Below, piece after piece: positions 26,297-32,495 of a stretch of DNA of 38,226 nucleotides. The stretch is from the NCBI RefSeq assembly GCF_013116825.1, contig NZ_JABFNS010000091.1, forward strand, positions 1-38,226. The letters are read 5' to 3'. Numbering within the stretch: the stretch's first letter is position 1; the number at the start of each line of letters is the position of its first letter. The translations under genes and the position numbers were made by a program. The notes beneath the pieces are model-generated. The model saw only the letters and a program-made list of their open reading frames with translations, was not told where the DNA came from and searched no databases. The stretch is from Myxococcus xanthus (GTDB lineage Bacteria > Myxococcota > Myxococcia > Myxococcales > Myxococcaceae).

Positions 26297-27019
26297 TCAG
26301 CCAGCCTGCTCCGCCTTGCCGGGGTCCTTCACCAGGTTGAGGTACATCTGCGCGCTCTTGTTACCGGGGCTGCGCACCAGCACGTCCTCCCAGACCTGCA
26401 CCGCCTCCGCCCGCCGCCCGGCCGAGTACAGCGCGACTCCATACTGGATGTGTCCCGGAATGAAAGCCGGGTTCTGGGCGATGACCTGCTCGTATTCGAT
26501 GAGGGCCGCCGCGTTGTCCCCCGCGTCGCGCAGGGCGTTGCCCAGCTTGAGACGGATGTCCACGAACTGAGGACACAGCGCGAGCGCGCGCCGGTACTCC
26601 TCGATGGCCTTGGCCCACACGCCGCTGGAGGCGAAGACGTCGCCAATCTCGCCGTACATGTTGGCGATCTTCTTCTCCACGTAGGGGTCCAGCTCGTCCG
26701 GGCCGGATTTCTGCTGAGAGAGGGCGGCCTGGTAGACCTCCTTCGCCTCGGCGTACTTCCCCATGTCGTTGTAGATGACGGCCAGGTTGAGCGCCGCCTC
26801 GGTATAGGCGGGGTTGAGCTTCAGCGCGGATTCGAACGCGCGCTGCGCCCGGGCGAACTGCCCCTGGTCGTGGTAGATGATGCCGAGCATGTTGAATACG
26901 TCCGCGAACGTCGGATTCTGCTCGACGATCTTCGCGAGGTATTGCTCGGCCTGCGCGTACTGCTTCTTCTCGAAGTAGCCGCGCCCGAGGGTCAGTAGCT
27001 GCTTGAGGGGCTCGTCCAT
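26297..27019 (-). CDS. Tetratricopeptide-repeat protein
   Basis: The product has 240 residues made almost wholly of TPR units of 34 residues, at least five: RGYFEKKQYAQAEQYLAKI, GIIYHDQGQFARAQRAFESA, AVIYNDMGKYAEAKEVYQAA, GDVFASSGVWAKAIEEYRRA and GNALRDAGDNAAALIEYEQV, with a further degenerate one after them. There is no signal peptide or membrane segment, so it is likely a cytoplasmic scaffold. It lies 39 nt after the unknown membrane-anchored protein gene and 5 nt before the FHA gene, so it may assemble with the FHA protein. Function is not assigned. Confidence 0.9.
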   Translation of the reverse strand: MDEPLKQLLTLGRGYFEKKQYAQAEQYLAKIVEQNPTFADVFNMLGIIYHDQGQFARAQRAFESALKLNPAYTEAALNLAVIYNDMGKYAEAKEVYQAALSQQKSGPDELDPYVEKKIANMYGEIGDVFASSGVWAKAIEEYRRALALCPQFVDIRLKLGNALRDAGDNAAALIEYEQVIAQNPAFIPGHIQYGVALYSAGRRAEAVQVWEDVLVRSPGNKSAQMYLNLVKDPGKAEQAG

Positions 27020-27058
27020 GAATCGGCCCGCCAGGGCCCTGCCTCCGAGACGTCCAGC

Positions 27059-27763
27059 CTACATGAGGCTGGGAGAAAACAAGAATTCATCACCGCTGAG
27101 CGACAACGAGAGTTGCCGCTGGCCCCGGGTATCCACCGGCCGCGCCGGCAGCGCCCCCTGAAGGCGCCAATGCTCCGTCACCACCGCCTCGTCCCGCTCC
27201 AGCCGGACGTACCACGCTTCCGCCTGGTAACCCCGCGCCCGAACCTGACGCAATTGCTCCCACTCCGGCCCGCCCACTCCGGGCGTGCCCGGCCCCGCCA
27301 GCCGCCCCAGGGACTCCGCGTCCGCCGCCTGCAGCGCCCTGCGGCGGGACTCCAGGGCCGTCACCACCGCCTGGAGCCGGGGCGCCGCCGTCGTCTCCGG
27401 CACCCAGGACCCGTTTCGCACCACGAAGGGTACCCGCTCCACGCCCGCCGTGCCCACCCGGGTGTCGCCCAGGGCGCCCTCGAAGTCGAGCGTGGCCTGC
27501 GCCTCCGCCCGCTGACCTCCGGGCGCCACGTTGACGGTGATGCGGGCGAAGCGGTGCTGCCGGGACGTCAGGGGCCCCGGCGCGCCGGGGACGGGCAGCG
27601 ACAGGCCGCTGGACTCCGTCGCCTTGAGCGCGGTGATGATTTCCAGCTCGGGGCCGGCCGCGGCGCCCAGGAAGCGTGGAACGAACAGGGCCAGGGTGGC
27701 GACCAGCGCCAGGATGACGATGATGCCGCCACCGAAGCGGCTCCAGTCCTGGGTCGTTCTCAC
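27059..27763 (-). CDS. Membrane-anchored protein of unknown function
   Basis: The product has 234 residues. One N-terminal transmembrane helix (GGGIIVILALVATLALFVP, about 11-29) anchors a soluble domain of about 200 residues, presumably periplasmic, with beta-strand character in the first half (RFARITVNVAPGG, AQATLDFEGALGD) and a helix rich in Arg/Ala (RLQAVVTALESRRRALQAAD). No family is recognised. The GTG start overlaps the bamD stop by 4 nt (GTGA), so it is translated together with bamD. An envelope-assembly accessory role would fit the context but is only inferred. Confidence 0.75.
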   Translation of the reverse strand: MRTTQDWSRFGGGIIVILALVATLALFVPRFLGAAAGPELEIITALKATESSGLSLPVPGAPGPLTSRQHRFARITVNVAPGGQRAEAQATLDFEGALGDTRVGTAGVERVPFVVRNGSWVPETTAAPRLQAVVTALESRRRALQAADAESLGRLAGPGTPGVGGPEWEQLRQVRARGYQAEAWYVRLERDEAVVTEHWRLQGALPARPVDTRGQRQLSLSLSGDEFLFSPSLM

Positions 27764-28542
27764 GAGCCCAGCATACGCTGGGCGCGCTCCGCGGCGGGCG
27801 TGCCCGGCAGCCGACGCAGCACCTGGCGCAGCGTGTCCTGCGCCTTCTGCGTGTCATTCAGCTTCACGTACGCCTCGTGCAGGTCGAAGAGGGCCTCCTC
27901 CTCGTACTCCGTGCCCGGGTAGCGGCGCAGCAGCCCTTCCAGGCGCTGGGCCACGGCCTTCCAGCGCTCACGCTTCTGATAGAACTGGGCCGCGTACAGC
28001 TCGTGCGAGGCGAGCCGGCGCCGAGCGTCCTCCCGCTGCGTCTTCGCCTCCGCCACGTACTGAGACTGGGGGTACTGGCGCAGGAACTCCTCCATGGCCA
28101 CCAGCGCGGAGCGGATTTCGCCCTGGTCCTTCTCGCGGGACGGCGGGAGGGCGAAGAACTCGGAGGGGTAGGCCCGCACGTGGGTCATCGCGGAGCGGAA
28201 CGCGGCGTAGTCCACCTTGGCGTGCGTGGGGTAGAGCTTGATGAAGGCCTGGTACTGCTCCTTGGCCTCGGGGAAGGCTTCGCGCTCGAAGTCCACGTCG
28301 GCCAGCTTCAGCTCGGCCTCGCGGGCGGCCTCCTGGTACGGGAACTTCGTCCGGACGTACTCGAAGTACTTCTGGGCGCGGAAGAAGTCCTTATTCTCCA
28401 GGGCCTCGGAGCCGAGCCGCAGGTTTTCATCTGCGACGGCGGCATAGTCAGGCTCACCGGCCTGGCCCTGCGTGAGGGACGCACACCCGGTACCGAACAG
28501 CAGGAAGGCGGACAGAAAGGCGACGGCGGAACGCATCTCCAC
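27760..28542 (-). CDS. bamD: Outer membrane assembly lipoprotein BamD
   Basis: BamD is the essential TPR lipoprotein partner of BamA in outer-membrane protein insertion. The roughly 260-residue product has a lipoprotein signal (FLSAFLLFGTGC, lipidated Cys near residue 20) and five TPR-like helical pairs: LRLGSEALENKDFFRAQKYF, then FPYQEAAREAELKLADVDF, YPTHAKVDYAAFRSAMTH and RYPGTEYEEEALFDL. The internal loop MTHVRAYPSEFFALPPSREKD is typical of BamD. Start choice: GGAGGA (28556-28551) lies 8 nt before GTG 28542 and 5 nt before GTG 28545, but 14 nt before the ATG at 28536, so a GTG start is better supported. The SD overlaps the end of recX, so the two are coupled. Confidence 0.92.
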   Translation of the reverse strand: MEMRSAVAFLSAFLLFGTGCASLTQGQAGEPDYAAVADENLRLGSEALENKDFFRAQKYFEYVRTKFPYQEAAREAELKLADVDFEREAFPEAKEQYQAFIKLYPTHAKVDYAAFRSAMTHVRAYPSEFFALPPSREKDQGEIRSALVAMEEFLRQYPQSQYVAEAKTQREDARRRLASHELYAAQFYQKRERWKAVAQRLEGLLRRYPGTEYEEEALFDLHEAYVKLNDTQKAQDTLRQVLRRLPGTPAAERAQRMLGS

Positions 28543-28546
28543 CACG

Positions 28547-29053
28547 CTATTCCTCCGGCCCCGAGGGGTCCAGCGAAGCTTCTCCGAGCAGCCGGTAGAT
28601 GACGTCCTCCGAGAAGCCCCGGCTGTCCAGGAGCCGACCTGCGCGGGCACGCTCCCTGGCCGCCAGCGGGCGGCCGAGCAGCCCCCGCTTCTCCAGCACC
28701 GCCCGCGCCGTGGCCAGCGCGTCGAAGGACACCGCGTCACGGGCCTCGGAGATGGCCTGCTGGGCCGTCCCCTCCTCCAGCCCGTGCGCCCGCAGCCGGT
28801 GGGCCACCGCCTCCGGCCCCAGCCGGCCTCGGCCCAGGAGCAGGGTGGCGCGCTCGCGTGCGAAGCGTTCGTCGTCCAGGTAGCCCCAAGCCTTCACGCG
28901 GGCGAGCGCGGCCTCGCACACCGCTTCGGTGAAGCCCTTCCGGGCCAGGGCCTGCTCCAGCTCGCGGCGACTGCGCCCGCGCATGGACAGGAGCTTCAGG
29001 CACGCGTCCGTGGCACGGCGAACAGCGTCGGGCCCTTCGTCCTCCGGATGCAT
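28547..29053 (-). CDS. recX: Regulatory protein RecX
   Basis: RecX binds RecA filaments and limits their extension and activity. The 168-residue product is built of three-helix repeats as in the family: LLSMRGRSRRELEQALARKGF, then WGYLDDERFARERA with its conserved Tyr-Leu-Asp-Asp, and later GRGRLGPEAVAHRLRAHGL and LLDSRGFSEDVIYRLL. Its size is normal. recA is not in the window, so this recX is unlinked from recA, as in several other groups. It is the first gene of the operon recX-bamD-unknown-TPR-FHA and diverges from the plus-strand gene at 29089 across only 35 nt. Confidence 0.92.
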   Translation of the reverse strand: MHPEDEGPDAVRRATDACLKLLSMRGRSRRELEQALARKGFTEAVCEAALARVKAWGYLDDERFARERATLLLGRGRLGPEAVAHRLRAHGLEEGTAQQAISEARDAVSFDALATARAVLEKRGLLGRPLAARERARAGRLLDSRGFSEDVIYRLLGEASLDPSGPEE

Positions 29054-29088
29054 GGCGGGATACCTAGCATGTGGTAACAGGCCCGGCC

Positions 29089-29826
29089 ATGCACCCCGTA
29101 CTCGCCCGCTTCCTCGCCGCCGATGCCGCTCGGGAGACGCTCCTCAAGCAGCAGTCGGGCGGAGACCTCTCTGTGGAAGAGCAGGCCTTCACCGACGCCG
29201 CCTCCGCGAACCCCAAGCACAAGTCCGTGCTGCTGGGCGTGGGCGGCCGCACCCTGTCCACCGACGCCCAGGCTTCGCTGGTGCTGCTGGCGGCCCACGC
29301 CGCGGTCCGCGCGCTGGACCAGGACGCCACCCTGGCGGAGCCCACGAAGAAGGCCCGCGAGGCCCTGGCCGAGGAAGGCGCCAGTCCGGAGGAGACGGAC
29401 GCGTTCCTGGCCTCCATCCTCCTGGAGGAGGCCTTCGGCTACGAGCAGGACGTGGACGCGTTCGACAGCGAATACGTGAAGGAGGCGCTGGGCGAAGTGC
29501 CCGCGCTGGCCGCGCTCACCAAGGAGGCGGTGGACGCGCTCTTCCTCACGTTCGTGAAGGCCTCCGCCAACGACGCGGAGCGGAAGGTGCGTGAGGGCAT
29601 GGCCCGCGCCCTCTTCGACATCGCGTGGTCGGAAGGGCCCGCGCCCATCAACCCGGAGCACATGGAGGCCGTGCTCGACGCGGAGGTGGTGGACCGGCCC
29701 GAGGAGGAGCAGGAGGCCAAGGTGCAGGCGACCGCGCAGCTGCTCCAGGCGCTGTCCAAGGAGGGCCTCATCGGCCCCATCCGCTTGTCCCGCCTGCGGG
29801 CCCTGCTGGGCGAGGACGACGCGTAG
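29089..29826 (+). CDS. Hypothetical acidic helical protein
   Basis: The product has 245 residues, is strongly acidic and Ala/Glu-rich, and has no signal peptide or transmembrane segment. It appears almost wholly alpha-helical (LVLLAAHAAVRALDQDATL, KKAREALAEEG, EEEQEAKVQATAQLLQALS). I do not recognise a family. Codon use matches the neighbours, so it is a real gene. ATG 29089 is preferred to the in-frame GTG at 29071 because the added residues look unrelated; the ribosome-binding site is weak in both cases. It diverges from recX and converges on the PilT paralog, with a hairpin between the stops. Confidence 0.75.
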   Translation: MHPVLARFLAADAARETLLKQQSGGDLSVEEQAFTDAASANPKHKSVLLGVGGRTLSTDAQASLVLLAAHAAVRALDQDATLAEPTKKAREALAEEGASPEETDAFLASILLEEAFGYEQDVDAFDSEYVKEALGEVPALAALTKEAVDALFLTFVKASANDAERKVREGMARALFDIAWSEGPAPINPEHMEAVLDAEVVDRPEEEQEAKVQATAQLLQALSKEGLIGPIRLSRLRALLGEDDA

Positions 29827-29840
29827 CAACCGCGGCACGG

Positions 29841-29866
29841 GCGCCCTGCCCTTCCCGGGTGGGCGC
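29841..29866. terminator. GC-rich inverted repeat between convergent genes
   Basis: GCGCCC (29841-29846) pairs with GGGCGC (29861-29866) and the stem continues inward with CCC/GGG; a competing outer pairing CGCGGC/GCCGCG spans 29831-29870. It sits in the 49-nt gap between two stop codons, so a bidirectional terminator is likely. Confidence 0.5.
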
Positions 29867-29875
29867 CGCGAGCCT

Positions 29876-31291
29876 CTAGAAGCGCTCGATCTGGAAGTCG
29901 TCGTCCCCACCTGCCGCGGCGGGTGCCGGGGCCGGAGCGGGCGCTGGCGGGCGCGCGGCGGGAGACGCCATGGGGCGCCCCACCGGCGCGCCGGCTGGAG
30001 CCCCCGGACGCAGGGCCTGCGGCGGCGGCCCCCCCGGGCGCATCTGCTGGGCTGCCGGAGCCCCCGGACGCATGGGCTGCGCCATGGGCGCCGGAGCGGG
30101 CGCGGCCTGCGGCGCCGCGACAGCCGTGGGAGCCCCCTTCTGCGCGAAGGCGGACGAGCCTGGAATGGGCCGCGACTCCCCGGGCTTCGAATCGAAGTTG
30201 TCCCACTTGGAGTCGGACGTGCCGCTGATGCCGGAGAAGCGCAGCGCGAAGTCGTCCGGGTTGGTGGCCTGCCGATGGGCCTCCTCGTAGGTGACGAGCC
30301 CCTGCCGCACCAGGCTCATCAGCGACTGGTCGAAGGTCTGCATCCCGTACGTGTCCGTGCCCTGGGCGATGGCGTCGTGGATCTCCTTCGTACGGTCCTT
30401 GTCTTCAATCATCTCGCGGACGCGGGCCGTGACGCGCAGCACTTCCACGGCGGCCACGCGGCCCTTGCCGTCCGCGCGCGGCACCAGACGCTGGGACACC
30501 ACGGCCTTGAGCACGCTGGCCAACTGGAGGCGCACCTGCTTCTGCTGGTGCGGCGGGAAGGCGGAGACGATGCGGTTGATGGTCTCCGTCGCGTCCAACG
30601 TGTGCAGCGTGGACATCACCAGGTGGCCCGTCTCCGCGGCGTGAAGCGCCGTTTCGATGGTTTCGTGGTCACGCATTTCGCCCACGAGGATGACGTCCGG
30701 GTCCTGCCGCAGCGCGCTCTTGAGCGCCTGCGCGAAGGTCATCGTGTCCACGCCCACCTCGCGCTGGTTCACGATGGAGCGCTTGTCGCGAATGAGGAAC
30801 TCGATGGGGTCCTCAATCGTCATGATGTGGCTGGTCTCGTTGGCGTTGATGTGGTCGATCATCGCCGCCAGCGTGGTGGACTTGCCGGAGCCCGTGGTGC
30901 CCGTCACCAGCACCAGGCCGCGCTCCTCACCGCAAATCTTGGCGAGAATCTGGGGCAGCAACAGGTCCTGGATGGTCATCACCTTGAAGGGGATGACACG
31001 CAGCACGGCGCCCACGGTGCCACGCTGCTGGAAGACGTTCACGCGGAAGCGCCCGAGCCCCGGCACGCCATAGGCCAGGTCCACCTCGTTGCTCCCCTTG
31101 AACTTCTCCTTCTGGAACTCGTTCATGATGCCGAAGGCCATGCGCGCCACCTCCTCGGGAGGGAGGCGGCGGCCGTCCTTCAGCGGAACCAGCGAACCGT
31201 CCACGCGGAACATGGGCGGCAGGCCTGCCTTGAGATGAATGTCGGAGGCACCGCCGCGCAGGGCGATCTGGAGGATCTCGTTGAGTTCCAT
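29876..31291 (-). CDS. PilT-family ATPase paralog with Pro-rich C-terminal tail
   Basis: PilT ATPases drive type IV pilus retraction as cytoplasmic hexamers. The product has 471 residues, about 100 more than canonical PilT. The N-terminal PAS-like domain contains GGASDIHLKAGLPPMFRVDG. The ATPase core has Walker A GTTGSGKST (Lys137), the Asp box TIEDPIEF, Walker B DPDVILVGEMRD (Glu205) and the His box HLVMSTLHT. Residues 365-471 form a Pro/Ala/Gly tail with three decapeptide repeats and an acidic-aromatic end (DDDFQIERF). M. xanthus has several PilT-like paralogs besides the one in the pil cluster; this gene stands alone between rpsI and an unknown gene, with no pil genes nearby, so it is probably one of these accessory paralogs. 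Its role in retraction is unproven. Confidence 0.92.
   Translation of the reverse strand: MELNEILQIALRGGASDIHLKAGLPPMFRVDGSLVPLKDGRRLPPEEVARMAFGIMNEFQKEKFKGSNEVDLAYGVPGLGRFRVNVFQQRGTVGAVLRVIPFKVMTIQDLLLPQILAKICGEERGLVLVTGTTGSGKSTTLAAMIDHINANETSHIMTIEDPIEFLIRDKRSIVNQREVGVDTMTFAQALKSALRQDPDVILVGEMRDHETIETALHAAETGHLVMSTLHTLDATETINRIVSAFPPHQQKQVRLQLASVLKAVVSQRLVPRADGKGRVAAVEVLRVTARVREMIEDKDRTKEIHDAIAQGTDTYGMQTFDQSLMSLVRQGLVTYEEAHRQATNPDDFALRFSGISGTSDSKWDNFDSKPGESRPIPGSSAFAQKGAPTAVAAPQAAPAPAPMAQPMRPGAPAAQQMRPGGPPPQALRPGAPAGAPVGRPMASPAARPPAPAPAPAPAAAGGDDDFQIERF
29984..30073 (-). repeat. Three tandem decapeptide-coding repeats in the PilT paralog
   Basis: Residues 407-436 read as three ten-residue units with M/L-R-P-G at their start, followed by six Ala/Pro/Gly/Gln residues. 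At DNA level a GCCCCCGGACGCA-like block recurs every 30 nt. The repeats lie in the disordered tail. Confidence 0.75.
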
Positions 31292-31351
31292 GAGCGGCGC
31301 AAATCCTACCAGACGCTCGCGCGCGCATGCGATGGGGCGTGATGGACCCCG

Positions 31352-31392
31352 AAAACACATCGGCGGAGGCCCTCGGATGAGGACCCCCGCCG
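31352..31392 (-). terminator. Terminator of the rplM-rpsI operon
   Basis: On the minus strand CGGCGG (31392-31387) pairs with CCGCCG (31366-31361) and an inner CCTC/GAGG pairing extends the stem; it is followed by ATGTGTTTTC. It lies 29 nt past the rpsI stop and upstream of the PilT paralog. Confidence 0.65.
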
Positions 31393-31420
31393 TGTGGGAA
31401 CAACCCAGCTGCCGAGTGGC

Positions 31421-31822
31421 TTAGCGCTTGGAGAACTGGAACCGGCGACGCGCGCCCGGCTGGCCGTACTTCTTGCGCTCGACCGCGCGAGCATCGCGGG
31501 TGAGGAAGCCGGCCTTCTTCAGCGCCGGACGGAACTCCGGGTTGAAGGAGCACAGCGCACGGGCGATGCCGTGACGGATGGCGCCGGCCTGGCCGGAGAG
31601 ACCGCCACCCTTGACGTTGACCGTCACGTCAACCTTGCCCTTCTGCTCGAGGATCTCGAGGGGCTGGTTGAGGACCATCTTGGACGTCTCACGGCCGAAG
31701 TACTCGTTCAGCTCGCGGCCGTTGATGGTGACAAGGCCAGTGCCAGGACGAATCCAGACGCGGGCGGTGGCCTCCTTGCGGCGGCCGGTGGCGTAGAAAC
31801 CGAGCTCTTGGTTGATGGGCAT
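31421..31822 (-). CDS. rpsI: 30S ribosomal protein S9
   Basis: S9 sits in the head of the 30S subunit; its C-terminal tail reaches the P-site tRNA. The 133-residue product has YATGRRKEATARVWI near the start, the conserved GGGLSGQAGAIRHGIARAL and the terminal FQFSKR tail with the invariant final Lys-Arg. Length and charge are normal. It follows rplM after 14 nt, the universal rplM-rpsI order. Confidence 0.98.
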   Translation of the reverse strand: MPINQELGFYATGRRKEATARVWIRPGTGLVTINGRELNEYFGRETSKMVLNQPLEILEQKGKVDVTVNVKGGGLSGQAGAIRHGIARALCSFNPEFRPALKKAGFLTRDARAVERKKYGQPGARRRFQFSKR

Positions 31823-31836
31823 GGACGTTATCTCCC

Positions 31837-32283
31837 TTACGCCTCGACCTCGAACGCGGCAGGCTTCTGGGCCGCGTGCGGGTGCGTGTCACCTGCGTAG
31901 ACCTTCAGCTTCGTCATCATCTGGCGGCCGAGCGCGTTGCGCGGAAGCATGCGCCGCACGGCGTTGATGATGATGTCCTCAGGGTGACGCTGGCGGAGCT
32001 TCTCCAGGTTGGTGATCTTCAGGGCGCCCGGGAAACCCGCGTTCGGGTGCCGGTAGTACATCTTGTCCTGCTCCTTCGTGCCCGTCACCTTCACCTTTTC
32101 GGCGTTGATGACGACCACGTGGTCGCCCGTGTCAATGGACGGCGTGTAGATGGCCTTGTGCTTGCCCTTCAGCAGGGTGGCAATCTGGCTCGCCGCGCGG
32201 CCCAGCACCTTGTCGGACACGTCAACGACGTGCCACTGGCGCTTGATGTCCCCAGCCTTCGCGCTGTAGGTCTTCTGCGACAT
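31837..32283 (-). CDS. rplM: 50S ribosomal protein L13
   Basis: L13 is an early-assembling 50S protein. The 148-residue product has WHVVDVSDKVLGRAASQIA, the segment DTGDHVVVINAEKVKVTGTK and the signature LRQRHPEDIIINAVRRMLPRN. ATG 32283 has GGAG 8 nt upstream and fits the family start; GTG 32292 is in frame but lacks support. Its leader of about 105 nt begins at a recognisable promoter and contains a small hairpin (CCGTGA-AACT-TCACGG, 32362-32377). Confidence 0.98.
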   Translation of the reverse strand: MSQKTYSAKAGDIKRQWHVVDVSDKVLGRAASQIATLLKGKHKAIYTPSIDTGDHVVVINAEKVKVTGTKEQDKMYYRHPNAGFPGALKITNLEKLRQRHPEDIIINAVRRMLPRNALGRQMMTKLKVYAGDTHPHAAQKPAAFEVEA

Positions 32284-32396
32284 TTCGTGCACTCCAGACT
32301 TCTCGCGGCCGCCGTGTGCATTCCAGGGACCGCTGCTCGTGCTTAATCAACCGCGGGTCGACCGTGAAACTTCACGGAGGCCCGGAAAGGCCGACC

Positions 32397-32425
32397 GTCC
32401 TAGTGGGTGTGGCGGATCAAGTCAA
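32397..32425 (-). promoter_or_regulatory. Vegetative promoter of rplM-rpsI
   Basis: On the minus strand TTGACT (32425-32420) is followed after exactly 17 nt by TAGGAC (32402-32397). The -35 matches the consensus at five of six positions, and TAG-starting -10 elements are frequent in Myxococcus housekeeping promoters. Transcription would begin about 105 nt before rplM. Confidence 0.65.
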
Positions 32426-32495
32426 GGTCACACCGCACCAGACGTCCGGATTCCCCGATCACGCCCGCCAGGACGCCCCCTTCAGGAGGCGGCAC

